A DNA stretch of 64,000 bases from Anas platyrhynchos (Eukaryota; Chordata; Aves; Anseriformes; Anatidae), in contig NC_092587.1 of the NCBI RefSeq assembly GCF_047663525.1, forward strand, positions 46,584,501 to 46,648,500, given 5' to 3'. A program made the position numbers and the translations under genes. The notes under the pieces are model-generated. The model searched no databases. It saw only the letters and a program-made list of their open reading frames with translations, and was not told the origin of the DNA. Positions 49,401 through 60,719 of the stretch are shown here, piece after piece. Within the stretch, counting starts at the first letter, position 1; each line of letters begins with the position of its first letter.

Positions 49401-52400
49401 TCGAAAGCTCTCCACAGTCTTCAGCTCTCCAATGGTTTACACCAGAGCAAACTTCTGGAAAGAAACACCCATTTCTCTTCAGCCAGTGCCAGGTTGAGTT
49501 GACTAATCTTTCTAAGTTGTTGTTTACATATCACAGTTGTTGTTTACATGTCAATTCCCACAGTTTCTAAACAGGAGGGGAAGGCTAGTATGGGATAAGT
49601 ACAGTAACCTTTAACTTGTAATTGTGTGTGTCAATGGCCCTAAACAGAAAAAAATAAAATCATAACATTGCTGAGATTTTATTTTATGTTTGCAGTTTAA
49701 TAGGTCCAGAACTGTTTTACCTTCTCCAGTATTCTTGCTGAAGAACATCTAGTCCTTCGCAATCAGCGTGTGTGATTAATGATGTCTTACCTAACGATTT
49801 TTCTTTAGAAAATCTTTCAATGTAAGACTAGTGTAAGCTATAAATGACAGGAAGTATTGGTTTGTGGATAATGAATTCACTGCAGGAACTGTATAGGTTT
49901 CCAATATAATAGTGGTTCATTTGTAATCCTTTGTGTAAGAAAGAATGCTACATTTTATGTTTTTTCTTCTAGGCTACCCATTGCAGAGCCATCCTTCCTT
50001 GCCAAGATACACCAGCTGTGAAGCTAACATACTATGCAGAGGTAGATGAGTCTAAGTCACGTGTGCCTAAGTAAATGCCATCGCTACAATGAATGATTTT
50101 ATTTTTGTAGCTGCTAGCATATGGCCTCAAATAAAAACAGAGAATATTGGACTGTGCGCTTAGCCACATGGTCTAAACTTTTGGGTAGACCTGTGTGGTG
50201 CCAGGAGTTGGACTTGATGATCCTTATGGGTCCCCTCCAACTCGGGATATTCTATGATTCTATGACTTTTAGCTTACTGCAAGAGCCAAAAATGTGCTTA
50301 TCTTCTCTTTAGCACTTCTCTAGGCATCATCTCTTTTTTTCATTCATATGTATCTTTATGTCTAAAAGAAAAAAAGTTCTGCAGTAGGAAAAAATACAGT
50401 CTTAAACCAGGAAAGTCTGACAGTCAAACAACAAAGTGTTGTGAAGTAAAAATACTTGAAGTTATTTCATATTTACCTGAAGTAATACTTTCTGGTACAG
50501 AGTTGGGGCACCTTTGCAGAGTTGTCATAAGTAGTCCAATTGTTTTAAAGAAGCACAAAGACAGATGTGCATTGTGATGATTAGTATTTTAAAGAAAGTG
50601 AAACTTCGAACGTTTGTCAGAGGTGGTCCTTTTGGTTAATTAACTATTGTCCTAAGTCAATATTTTCTATACGGCATATTCTACCTGAAGGGGAAAATTT
50701 TCAGATAGAACAAATCAGGGCTATTCTTTTGCTCCAGCTGCTTCTAGTATGTTATATACTCCCGTATGCCAACTGAGTTCCTCATGGTTGCACTTTCAGG
50801 TATCTGTTCCTAAAGAGCTGGTGGCTCTTATGAGTGCCAATCGCGATGGAGAAATGCCTGACCCAGAGGACAGCAGTCGGAAGATATACCGTTTCAGACA
50901 GAATGTGAGTGCTGCAGGCTAGTAGAGGGGTTCCTAATGTCTTTTTTCCTAACTCTTGCAGTTTACAGCCAGTTCAGATATGTTTTTGATATCACCAGTA
51001 AATCAAATGACTGACAATAGGTTCAATCCAGTAAGTGCTGGTGATGTTTCCTGGTCATCTGGAATTCCCAGAAAAGCCTGATGATTTTTTTGGAAATGTT
51101 TAATATGCTGAAAGCTAGTACTGTGGAAACACCTCTGTCTGCATTGATTCTTGGGAACTAATGGGTGGGATTTAATAGCACGGGAGTGAATTTTGAAAAC
51201 CAGATCCTGCGAATTTTAAGCTTACCAAGATTTTTGCAGTGAAGCTGAACATTGGAATCAAATTAAACTTGAAGCGGTGCACATTCTGACAACAGAGACT
51301 ATTAAAAGGTGAAAACTTTGGCTTTTATGGAAAGTGTCTCTAGCTAATTAAAAAATGACTGTTATTAGGATGAAGTTTCATTAAGTGGTGCAGCTAGTTT
51401 AATGATTCCAGTGTTCTTAGAGTGGCAGTCTCAATTTACTCTCCTGGCTTTTTTGTGCTTTGCTTTTGGGGTTACAGCTCTGGTGTGTATGGGATCTCTT
51501 AGTGAGCTTAGTTTATTTTGCTGAACAGGCAGAAAAAAATGAAAAACCTTAGTAAGTCGATCTGGACTACTGGAGGGTCTGAATAAATGTGTGGAGGGAT
51601 GGATGGACAGACTTGAGTGGCTGGGGAGAGGAGTGGAACCTCAACTGCAGCAGCTGTTGGGTTGATTTGGCTGCTGGGTGAAACTTGAGAGAGGGGAGGG
51701 GAGAGGAAAAAAGAAAAAAGTGTTCACCTTATCTGGGAGCTCTTCAATACAGTACCTGCTCTGTAGAGCCAAAAACCTTTGCAACTCTTGGTCTAGTTTG
51801 TAGCCAAAAACCTTTGCAACTCTTGGTCTAGTTTGTGAGATGTCTGTTGCATGTTATCTGCTTCCATAAAATTTAGTAACACTGGAATTAGTTTGGAAAA
51901 CTAATTTTCTTTTGAACAGTAACCAAACCTGGTCCTGTGCTATGCTACAGCTACAGGATTTTTCTTTTCAAGCAGAAATGGTATTTAAAAGTTTGTGGCC
52001 TTTACCTGAAAGATCGATGAAACACGTACTTTCAGATAAAGGAATATCATTTGGGGGAAAAATGCCTTTATCATAATGTAAGACAGAAAGCTGTAGAGGA
52101 AATGTACATTCTTTTTTGTTTACATAACTTTGTTTTTCTTTGAATCAATGATATTGATAGCTCACTTTACAGTAAGTCTTTTTTTCATGTTCTTACTTAG
52201 GTTCCCATACCTTGCTACTTGATTGCTTTAGTGGTTGGAGCTTTAGAAAGCAGGTGAGTGAATCAATATAAAGTAAATAATAATAATTGTGTGTTTTTTT
52301 TTAAATCTTCAGAGTATTTAATTTGTTCTACAATACTGCACCTTGCTGAATTTATTACTGTCTTGTGAAATCTTTGTATCATATGCATCTTGATTCACTC

Positions 52401-55400
52401 TTGCATCGTTTTTCTATTGAATATACTTTTGCTGTAAGATAAAGAAATACTCTGAAGACTTTGGAGTTGATTGAAATCTCCCAAGGGCATTTTAAGCTGA
52501 AGGAATAGTAGTATCTTTTTCCTCTGGTAACAGATAGGCCTGATTATGTACAAAAGGGAGAAAATGAAATTTTCAGCCTCATTGCTTGTCTGCACAAGAA
52601 TGTGTTAAGCTAGCCCATAATAATGCTTGTTTAATAGGGCTTACAGCATTTTACAATCTGTAAATGTGTTGCCCATTTATTTGTCCTGAGCAGTGGATAT
52701 TTATGGCTTGTTTGTTTTCTAAAGCTTCTTCTAGTGTCACTTTAGCAATGGAGAGGGAGATTGTAACCAGTTTCTTCAGCATCATGGGTTTCTCCTGAGC
52801 ACATTAAATGTATGCTGTCTGTGTTAGCTTCCCATGGAATGATCTCCCGTTCATGGTGTCTTGCTGGCATTTTCACTTTCAACAGGCAGATTGGTCCAAG
52901 GACACTGGTGTGGGCTGAAAAGGAGTTAGTGGATAAGTCAGCCTATGAATTTGCTGAGGTAGGTAATTAACAGAACTGTTTTGTCAACTATTTGTTTTAC
53001 ATGGTAATGGAAAAGGAACTGGCTCCAGCTTCAGGTTTTGTCCAGATTTGTTCATCCGTAGTCCTCCTTTCTCTGCTTTCCACCACAAAAAATGCTGCTC
53101 TCTTCCAGCACAGCACAAAACTCTTACTAAACTAAAGTATTGATGCACAGCATTGTGCTCATTTTACATGTGGTGCTTCCCAAGGTCAAAGAGAATGAAG
53201 TGTGGGGTCAGTAGCTTACATGTATAACTTGTTTAGTGTTTGTAGTCAGAAATCATATTAGAAACTAACGGGAATTCTTGTTTCAGACTGAAGCTATGCT
53301 GCAAATAGCAGAAGATTTAGCAGGACCCTATGTGTGGGGACAGTATGACTTGTTAGTCTTACCACCTTCTTTTCCTTATGGTGGCATGGAGAATCCTTGT
53401 CTTACTTTTGTGACTCCAACGCTATTGGTAAGTGTAACACTGACAAAATTCAGCTATTCCTTAGAGCTTGCTCATCCGTCAAGTGATGGATGTTAATTTA
53501 CAGACTGCTAATCTTCCCCCTCCCCCCCCCCCCGCCCTCCCGAGAACTGTAAATTTTTCTGTCCCCTTTGGAGTTTAGGGATCATGCATGGAACTGCAGT
53601 AAGTGGTGTATATTGAGTTTTACTTGAACTGACAACTACCTTGTCTTACCTTGTCTTTTTTTTTTCTGTTTTTAGGCAGGTGATCGATCTCTATCAAATG
53701 TAAGTGCACAATAAGTTCATGTCTTCAAGCAGAACATAGGTTGAATTTGCATCTTAGCTTTGTAATGGATATCTGAAAACTTAGTCTCTTGTTCATTGGG
53801 GGAATTAAAAGCTAATGCAGTGATTCAAGAAGTCTTACAAAGTGAGTTTTAATTATAAGTAAACCCTAGAGAAATTGGAGATGTATCCATTTTTTTATAC
53901 ATTCACTTATGAAACAAACAGATGAAAATAACATGACTGTATACACAGGGGACTGACTGAAGTCTGCTGCTCCGTTGCAGTCTTCTTGTCCTGTATGCTT
54001 AAAATCACAACCATATTGATTTCATCTTAATTGTTTGTAGGAAGTTTCTTCCTCTATATACCTATCTACGTACTGGAACTCGCATTGGGTACATTAAAGT
54101 GGAAATTGTGAGAACGACATGAATAAATTCTTGTTTTGTCTGGGAAGTTGAGTACTCTGGATGCTGTTTTATCTCTTTAAGTCTCTCTTACCAGACTGAT
54201 ATACTGCTTAAAAAGCGAATATGATTCCCTATATGATGTTTCTTCTAAGAAAACTGAAATATTAGACATGGGTACATTTTGCATCACTATCCTGCTTTCT
54301 GTTTGCTGTTTTAGAACATCCCAGCCCTGCATTGTTTGCTTTTGTGGGAAAGTAATACTAGTTCATGGCTTGCTATGTGTCCAGTGTTCTGTAATACAAC
54401 TTCATAAATGAGTGCCTGCATGGTACTATCAGAGGAATTATTTTTGTTGATCAGTGTGGCTCTATGACTTGCAAGCTACAAATTCAAAATTATTTCCAGA
54501 GGAGGTTCATTCAAAGGCATTGTTAGTCCTTTAAATAATATTTATATGGATAAGTTTACAGATCCAATATATACAATATCATTTGGCTTTGTGAATACAG
54601 TGCAGTAATCCTGCTAGGATTTTTCCTTTCTATAAGGATTTGATCATTTGTTTTCAAGAGGAGTCTAAACAGTAAGACTGTCATTGTTTTTCTGTGTTTT
54701 AGGTTATTGCCCATGAAATCTCTCATAGCTGGACAGGAAACTTGGTAACAAACAAAACATGGGAGCACTTCTGGTAGGTATGATATTCAATGCAATGTAA
54801 TGCAAACCATGTATTAAAACTAATCTATAAAAAGACCAATGAAATGAGTTCTGCTGTCCTACCAGTGCTGACATTATCAATGTATTTCCAGGCTGAATGA
54901 GGGACACACTGTGTATCTGGAACGCAGGATTGGTGGTCGGTTGTTTGGTGAGCAGTTCAGGCACTTTCAAGCCCTTGGTGGTTGGAGAGAACTGCAAAAT
55001 ACAGTGAGTATGTTAAAAGTTCTGACAACTTTGTTTTAGGTATATACCTAAATAAAATAAAGTTGATTTCACATTTCCCACAAATAAGACTTACCTAGTC
55101 AGCTTTCCTAACGCCTTCTTACTAGAGGTGCACGACGTTGATTACAAGGAATATGTTGTCTTCCTAATGCTTAATATGCTTAGAGAATAGGTTAAGCATT
55201 TTGAAACATTTCAAGCTGTTCTATAAGGGTGGACATCTTTCCTGGCTCTCTTGGTTGTTACTGATGTGGCTAAACTGTAGTATTAAAACTGTAATATTGT
55301 TATCTGTTAGCATACTAATTGGCAGCTGAAAGTTTGTCAAAATTGTAGAGTCATGGAATCGTTTAAGTTGGAAAAGACCTTCAGGGTCATACAGTCCAAC

Positions 55401-56082
55401 CATCAACCCAACCTGCCAAGTCCCATCACTAAACTATGTCCCGTAGTGCCACCAGCTTATCTACAAGCAAAACTGCAGAATTGCCAGTGCCAAATGCAAA
55501 TAATGGATTTATTTTTTCCTGCATGCTGAGTTATAACTGAGAGTATTCCAGATCTGTTGCTGTCTAAGAGGGTTGTTTAGTTTCATGGTTAGATACCATA
55601 GTTAAACTTCAGTTTTCAGATTTCTTGTCTGTGATAACGTAGCTCCTTCTCACTGTGTTTGGTGATGCAGTTTGCATATTTTATTGTTTCCTTACTGTTT
55701 TTTTTTATATCACATATTTAGAGTGAGTAGTTTGTTAAGAAAGGGATAAATATTTTACCAGGTGATCATGACTGCAACAAATGTGACTGTAATTAACTAC
55801 ATTGGGATGATGAGGTGATCTCTATCTTGGATTGATGATACCTGTAGAAATAGGATTAGTGGTGACTTGCAAAAATGTTAGTCTTTCTAGATTCATGTAT
55901 TTTCTTTTATCTTTGTCACAGATAAAAACTCTTGGAGATACAAATCCCGTAACTAACCTCGTCCCTGATCTGAGTGACATTGATCTTGATGCGGCCTATT
56001 CATCTGTTCCATATGAGAAAGGCTTTGCTTTGCTTTTTCACCTTGAGCAACTTCTTGGAGGACCAGGTAGGTGTTGATCAGA

Positions 56083-56122
<40 letters not shown>

Positions 56123-59100
56123 ATTTTTTACCATTTTAATTTCAAATGTTGAAACAATTGTTTGTTCTTTCTAACTGTTAGATGTCTTCATGGGCTTCTT
56201 GAAGGCTTACATTCAGCAGTTCGCTTATAAGAGCGTAGGAACTGATGAGTGGAAGAAGTTCTTGTACTCCTACTTCAAGGATAAGGTTGGATTGTGTTTA
56301 AAACCTTTCAATTATATAAAACTATAACATAACTCAGGAATTACCTTCTTTAAGGACCAGTTCTTCTTCTTTCTCCTCTTTATCTTGATCTCAATGCAAT
56401 GCAGTCTGGAATCTTACAAAGATGGGTTTGCATTATGATGCTTTTTTTTTTTCTAGAGGTATTTTATTTCTATTATGTTTTGTTTTGAAGTGCTGTGTAT
56501 AAGATTCTCCAAGTTGGAGGGATATTAAAGGGGGGCGGAAAAGTCAGATTGAAATTAGACTTCATAGGGTATGCTTTTGTCTAAAAATAACACTTAAAAT
56601 CCAGTCAGAATTTCTGTCGCTTGTAGGTAGATATTCTTGATAAAGTTGACTGGAACTCTTGGATGCACGCTCCAGGAATGCCACCGGTGAAGCCTACGTA
56701 AGCATTTTTGTTTGTTTATAACATGTTTCTCTTGTTCAGATTGCACGTGATTTTTCAAACAGTCATGAAGCAGTGTGTAAACAGGGTAGAAGTCTTCCCA
56801 TAAACCTTTTATTAGAAAATGTCCTTGCACTATGTAAAAATAGATGTTTATATAGAACCAAGTGTTGCTGTTACATTTGTTTGTTTTGCTGGTGAAAATT
56901 CATTTTACTTTGAAATGTGCCAGGAAAGGTATATTTTTTTCCCTTGATAGTCTGTTACAGTAATGCTCTCTTTTCACTTAGATGGTGTAATATATGTTCA
57001 ATGTACTTGGAAATACCAATCATTTTAGAGGTGTGTGAGATCAATGTATAGTGTCACCTATGCACAAGATGCTTGTAACTAAAACAAAAATACACTTTGT
57101 GATAACTGAACTTTTGTAAATTATATTGCCTTATTAAGTTGGAGCCTACAATGAACAGAAGTGGAGACATTCGAAAACAATTTCTAAGCGTTCTTGTAAA
57201 AACATTACAGAAGCGTTTTGTGTTTCCAAAGTGTGATCCTTTGTTTTTAATCTCTGACAGATATGATATGACACTAGCAAATGCCTGTGTTGCCTTGAGC
57301 CAAAGATGGATCAAAGTGAGTGGTTCAAGAATTCTGCTAATATCTCTGTGTCTTGAAAAGCTAATTTTCTATACACAAAGTGAGTCATTCTCTTCTGGAA
57401 TCTATCACTTGATGAGAGAGAATGCATTTATTATGGTGATAGTATTGCTGCCAGGGATTTTGCATTCTGTATACTAGCCTTTCATCACGGAGTCTGTGGA
57501 CTTACTACAACTTCTGTACGTGAAGTGCAGTACTCTTTTTTTTTTTTTTTTTTTTTTCCCCAAGGCGCTCAGCCAGCTTTGTGTTACGTGTATGTAACAA
57601 CCAAACTGGGAATGTTCTTTTTGAAACCCTGTTATTATGGCTTGATGAGAAACATAAAGAGAGGTATCTCTATGTTACTGATTATATAGCAATAATACCT
57701 CTACGTTACACTAGGGCTAGGATGTATTTCTCATCAAAACTTAAAATGCATAAATTGTAATAAATACCTAATAACCATACAATCATCTCATAATTTTTAC
57801 CATTAAACTCATACAACTAACAAAGGATTCAATGTACCTTCCTTTTGTTGGCCTTGTGGCTTTTCACTCTACTTGTGTATTGTCTTTAACCTTGTTTTCT
57901 CAGTGTAAAATTTTATAGAAAAAGTATTTGATTTTCATGTGACTTTAATAGAAAGATAGGGGAGACAGAAAGATCAGTGGAGAGAAAACAAGTAGAAGTG
58001 AAAGTAAGGAAATACCAAGTGTCAGACAATGGCTTACCTCCTACCAGTAGAATCTTATAGTATCTACTGTGCAGATACAAATTGATGTGTTTTTATGGGA
58101 AATAGAGCAAAAGGAAATGCAGATGTTGAAACAAAGTTACACCTGTTTGTGCTTTAAAATACCTATTAGAAACTTAAGTAAACCATTCTCTTTTAGGCAA
58201 AAGAGAGTGATTTGGGCTCATTCAGCTCGGCAGACCTGAAGGAAATGTCATCTCATCAGCTGATTGAGTTCCTGGGACAGTTGCTGCTGGAGGTAAAAGC
58301 ATGCCTGTGGTAACCTGATTCTTGTATCACAAAAGGAGGCACAGAAGACCAAATGTTCTTTGGAATTAAATGTTCTCTTAAGTCTTGCTAAAATAACCTG
58401 CTCTAACCATACGTAGTCTCTAAAACCATCAGCCCTACTTACCTTTTGGTTCTTCAGCAGATGAACAACATGTGAACTACTTTGGATTGAAAAATAAAAA
58501 CAAAACTAGAAGGTGCTTGAATTTGTCTGTATGTGGTGTTTGCGACCTGCAAATGAGCTATAAATGCTGTAAATGAAACAGAATGAAATTAGTTCAAGAT
58601 TTGTACGTTTTGGTAGTGCTGGATGTGGGAATTTGCTAACCATTGCACTTATTCCTTGCCCCTTCACTAATGTTCTGAAGAGGTGAAGGGAACAAATTCA
58701 AATATTTATCATGGTAAGCTTTTAAATCGTTTGTAGCATCAATCTTTTTAAATGAACCTGTTTATTTTTGGAGTGTGTGGAATGAAGCGTGCCTCTGTCT
58801 TATTTCTGACTATGCAATTTCCTTTTTTAGGCTCCTCTTCCAGTGTCACATGTTAAACGAATGCAGCAAGTATATGACTTCAATGCTATAACTAATTCTG
58901 AAATACGATTCAGGTTTGTTCTAGTATGGACATTTTTTCTCACTTTAAATGCTTCCATAAAACAAACTGTCCTGCCTCAGAAATGATCTGAGCTATACTG
59001 TTTTATAGCTCTGATGCAGTCATTACTATTTATGTGTATGTGTAAACCTGCTTACCAGAGCGGTATTGTTACTTATAAATTGGGTAAATATAGTCTAGTA

Positions 59101-60719
59101 GAACAACGGGAAGGGAGCAGTGGATTAACTGTGCTTTATTCACATCTGTCATGCTTGCAAAGGAGTCTGATGACCTGATAACTTATTTTGGGGGTGGTAC
59201 TGGATAATACACTAATGAGCCTCTCTTTGACTCAAAGATATTGAAAAATCTTTCCATTTGTCAGTCAGGACTTCCGGGCTGGCCTAATGAGTTCTGTTGA
59301 TGTGCTGGTGTGCGTGTGTGTTCATTTTTGTTTACTTGTTTTGTGTTTATTTTCCAACGCAACTCTTTTTTGTCACATTTTAATGCCTGCTATTACAAAG
59401 CTTTTGTCTCTTCAAAATAAGCACATATCAAGAGAAGTCTCTAAACAAATACGAAAAGCCTTGTGCTACATGTCTTGATTTTTACGCCATCCTAACTTCT
59501 TCTACTTTGTATATGCATTGTTAAAACAGGCCATGTGTTTAAAAATAAATACTTTTTTAATTTTTTTTTTTTTGTTTGGGAACAAAAGTAATCTTCACAA
59601 ATGTTTAGAAGAATTACATACTTTGCTATTGTTACATACTTGGGTACATTTGCAGTAGTGATAGTTATTCTGCCTTATTGCTAAATTAGAGTTCTTCATT
59701 CCTTATCATGAACAAAACTAAATGTTTTTAAGCATACAGTATAGTTCTTGTAAGTATAGTTCTTGTTTCTTAAAAGAATATTTTCTTATATTTTTAAAAC
59801 AAAACCTGGTGAGATTTTGTTTGTGTTTTTCTTCAAGTTTTTTGGTAACTTGGTCAAATGTGGAAAGTACTTTATAATTCAGCTTTGAGTGATGCAACTG
59901 GATGCTACTCTAACATAAAAAAATATATATAGCCGCAGTAAAAAGACAATTTTGGAGAAACTTGGAAACTTTTTTTTGTGTTTTATGAGAAAGTCCACTT
60001 TGTAACCTGCCACTCAGACACTAAATATTTTAAATTGCACTTACGTTAGTATTTTATATATGCTGAAATTCTAGTCTATGAGCACACAGCACTGTCTAGG
60101 GCATTTATGGAAACAGAATCATAAGACAACTGCAAATGAAAAATAACTTTTTTTTCTTTTTTTTTTTTTTTTTTCAGATGGCTACGCCTCTGTATCCAGT
60201 CCAAGTGGGAAGAAGCTATTCCTCTGGCTCTAAAAATGGCAACAGATCAAGGGAGAATGAAGTTTACTCGGCCCTTGTTCAGGTAAAAGTAATCTCCAAA
60301 TTGTAGGAGCTAACAATGTTGGCGTTTTTAGTATAATGGAATATATGTCTTGACACCATGTAAGTATTTGTTATATTTTATAGTGATAAAACAATTTTCT
60401 ATATACTGCCAACAAGCTTATCTTCAGAGTCACGTTCCACTTGCTGACTTTTTAAGAGAGGAAACACTAGTTTCTCAATATGTCTCTTAATGTCAGGCTG
60501 TCAAGATAAAAGTAAAACTTTGAGAAAATCTGCGTTATACTGTTTTTTCACAGATTCTTTTTTTTGTAATGCTGTGCTTGTTTGTTTTTTTTTTTTAGGG
60601 ATCTCTACAATTTTGACAAGTCTCGAGATCTGACTGTCAAGACATTCCTAGAGCACAGAGCCTGTATGCACCCGGTCACATCAATGCTTGTGGGCAAAGA
60701 CTTGAAACAGGATCAGTGA
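46274..60719 (+). CDS. LTA4H: Leukotriene A4 hydrolase, complete gene, 19 coding exons
   Basis: The cytosolic zinc enzyme of the M1 family is bifunctional: it opens the epoxide of leukotriene A4 to make leukotriene B4, and it is an aminopeptidase that trims tripeptides. Nineteen exons join in phase with GT-AG introns to give 610 residues, against 611 in human as I recall it. The first in-frame ATG has a good context (GCCATGG). Visible landmarks: GGMEN 267-271; HEISH 294-298 with zinc ligands H294 and H298 and catalytic E295; third zinc ligand E317 in LNEGH; D374, Y377 and Y382 in the epoxide-hydrolase and proton-donor region; R562 and K564 in GRMKF, which bind the substrate carboxylate. By family structure, residues 1 to about 208 are the beta domain, to about 450 the catalytic domain, and the rest the helical C-terminal domain. 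No frameshift or missing catalytic residue is seen. The largest intron is intron 2 (about 2.06 kb). Confidence 0.97.
46498..46587. repeat. GC-rich tandem repeats in LTA4H intron 1
   Basis: A hexanucleotide GGGGAC/GGGGAT run (about 46498-46539, seven units) is followed by three 11-bp units GGCTCCCCTCG (46555-46587, the last with A). The G runs on the + strand are suited to G-quadruplex folding directly after exon 1. Confidence 0.9.
47177..47307 (+). CDS. LTA4H: LTA4H exon 2 (residues 52-95)
   Basis: Acceptor TTACAG and donor GTATAT. The exon begins VLDTKDL, a strongly conserved stretch of the beta domain, and ends in a split arginine codon (AG|G). Confidence 0.93.
49372..49492 (+). CDS. LTA4H: LTA4H exon 3 (residues 95-135)
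   Basis: Acceptor TTGTATAG and donor GTTGAG. It encodes [12 protein letters not shown] through TPEQTSGKK to FSQCQ. Q133 and Q135 line the substrate site in the family. The exon reads on open for some 75 bp past the donor, but the exon 4 protein match shows the splice. Confidence 0.94.
49515..49554 (+). repeat. 20-bp tandem repeat with two forkhead-type motifs
   Basis: Two copies of a 20-bp unit, each containing GTTGTTGTTTACAT. TGTTTAC, the forkhead core, lies at 49521-49527 and 49541-49547, so the sites are two helical turns apart. They lie in LTA4H intron 3, about 29 bp after the exon 3 donor. Confidence 0.8.
49973..50041 (+). CDS. LTA4H: LTA4H exon 4 (residues 136-158)
   Basis: A 69-bp exon in phase 0 on both sides (acceptor TTCTTCTAG, donor GTAGAT). 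It encodes [20 protein letters not shown] followed by YAE, nearly identical to vertebrate LTA4H proteins. Confidence 0.95.
50148..50265 (+). mobile_element. CR1 LINE 3' fragment in LTA4H intron 4
   Basis: Ends GTTGGACTTGATGATCC...CCTCCAACTC...ATTCTATGATTCTATG, the typical CR1 3' end with its octamer tail at 50250-50265. It is on the same strand as LTA4H and about 110 bp long. Confidence 0.93.
50800..50904 (+). CDS. LTA4H: LTA4H exon 5 (residues 159-193)
   Basis: Acceptor CACTTTCAG and donor GTGAGT. It encodes [18 protein letters not shown] and the [13 protein letters not shown] segment at the end of the beta domain. Confidence 0.95.
51767..51836. repeat. Perfect 35-bp tandem duplication in LTA4H intron 5
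   Basis: Copies 51767-51801 and 51802-51836 are identical, each starting AGCCAAAAACCTTTGCAACT. No longer array is seen. Likely a recent duplication with no effect on the exons. Confidence 0.95.
52201..52253 (+). CDS. LTA4H: LTA4H exon 6 (residues 194-211)
   Basis: A 53-bp exon with acceptor TTACTTAG and donor GTGAGT. It encodes [17 protein letters not shown] plus a split arginine codon, at the junction of the beta and catalytic domains. Confidence 0.95.
52886..52958 (+). CDS. LTA4H: LTA4H exon 7 (residues 211-235)
   Basis: Acceptor TTCAACAG and donor GTAGGT. It encodes [20 protein letters not shown] and on to FAE, the start of the catalytic domain. Confidence 0.95.
53287..53427 (+). CDS. 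LTA4H: LTA4H exon 8 (residues 236-282, GGMEN motif)
   Basis: The exon is in phase 0 at both ends (acceptor TGTTTCAG, donor GTAAGT). It carries Y266 and the M1-family exopeptidase motif GGMEN at 267-271, which fixes the free amino group of peptide substrates. It ends at FVTPTLL. Confidence 0.96.
53515..53540. repeat. C-rich tract in LTA4H intron 8
   Basis: CCCCC TCCCCC followed by a longer C run and GCCCTCCCG. A polymorphic homopolymer is likely, and it is a common sequencing trouble spot. Confidence 0.85.
53676..53699 (+). CDS. LTA4H: LTA4H exon 9, 24-bp micro-exon (residues 283-290)
   Basis: The eight codons AGDRSLSN sit between acceptor TTTTTAG and donor GTAAGT. They supply exactly the residues needed between TPTLL of exon 8 and VIAHEISH of exon 10. 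The exon is too short to be found by open-frame length and was placed by protein continuity. Confidence 0.93.
54703..54773 (+). CDS. LTA4H: LTA4H exon 10 (residues 291-314, HEXXH zinc site)
   Basis: Encodes [15 protein letters not shown] through NKTWEHFW. H294 and H298 are zinc ligands and E295 is the general base. Acceptor GTTTTAG, donor GTAGGT. The final tryptophan codon is split (TG|G). Confidence 0.97.
54892..55003 (+). CDS. LTA4H: LTA4H exon 11 (residues 314-351, third zinc ligand)
   Basis: [10 protein letters not shown] supplies E317, the third zinc ligand, which completes the HEXXH-(X18)-E signature. It continues through [12 protein letters not shown] to LQNT. Acceptor TTTCCAG, donor GTGAGT. 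Confidence 0.96.
55341..55453 (-). mobile_element. CR1 LINE 3' fragment in LTA4H intron 11
   Basis: The + strand reads TAGAGTCATGGAATCGTTTA, AGTTGGAAAAGACCTTCAGG, GTCCAACCATCAACC and CACTAAACTATGTCCC. This is the reverse complement of a CR1 3' end, antisense to LTA4H. The 3' end is at the low-coordinate side. Confidence 0.93.
55922..56066 (+). CDS. LTA4H: LTA4H exon 12 (residues 352-400)
   Basis: Contains D374, Y377 and Y382 within [13 protein letters not shown]. In the family these serve LTB4 stereochemistry, suicide-inactivation sensitivity and proton donation to peptide substrates. Acceptor TGTCACAG, donor GTAGGT. Confidence 0.96.
56084..56119. repeat. (TA)n microsatellite in LTA4H intron 12
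   Basis: About 18 TA units followed by a TTTTATTTTT stretch, ending some 60 bp before the exon 13 acceptor. Confidence 0.93.
56182..56285 (+). CDS. LTA4H: LTA4H exon 13 (residues 400-434)
   Basis: Encodes [18 protein letters not shown] and SYFKDK at the end of the catalytic domain. Acceptor AACTGTTAG follows a (TA)n repeat in intron 12. Donor GTTGGA is weaker than its neighbours. Confidence 0.94.
56627..56697 (+). CDS. LTA4H: LTA4H exon 14 (residues 435-458)
   Basis: Encodes [20 protein letters not shown] and VKP plus a split threonine codon. This is the proline-rich link to the C-terminal helical domain. Acceptor CTTGTAG, donor GTAAGC. Confidence 0.94.
57261..57315 (+). CDS. LTA4H: LTA4H exon 15 (residues 458-476)
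   Basis: A 55-bp exon encoding [18 protein letters not shown]. Acceptor CTCTGACAG, donor GTGAGT. The surrounding frame is open for 339 bp (57139-57477), but only this piece matches the family. Confidence 0.94.
58197..58292 (+). CDS. LTA4H: LTA4H exon 16 (residues 477-508)
   Basis: Encodes [20 protein letters not shown] and [12 protein letters not shown], helical C-terminal domain, phase 0 at both ends. Acceptor CTTTTAG, donor GTAAAA. Confidence 0.94.
58831..58913 (+). CDS. LTA4H: LTA4H exon 17 (residues 509-536)
   Basis: Encodes [20 protein letters not shown] and TNSEIRF plus a split arginine. Acceptor TTTTTTAG, donor GTTTGT. Confidence 0.94.
60178..60282 (+). CDS. LTA4H: LTA4H exon 18 (residues 536-571, substrate carboxylate site)
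   Basis: Encodes [20 protein letters not shown] and [12 protein letters not shown]562 and K564 correspond to the residues that recognise the carboxylate of both LTA4 and peptides. The acceptor follows an unusually long T tract (about 60149-60174). Confidence 0.96.
60599..60719 (+). CDS. LTA4H: LTA4H exon 19 (residues 571-610 and stop)
   Basis: Terminal exon with acceptor TTTTTTAG. It encodes [16 protein letters not shown] and ends in [11 protein letters not shown], followed by TGA at 60717-60719. The MHPVT and GKDL segments are conserved family landmarks near the C-terminus. Confidence 0.95.
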
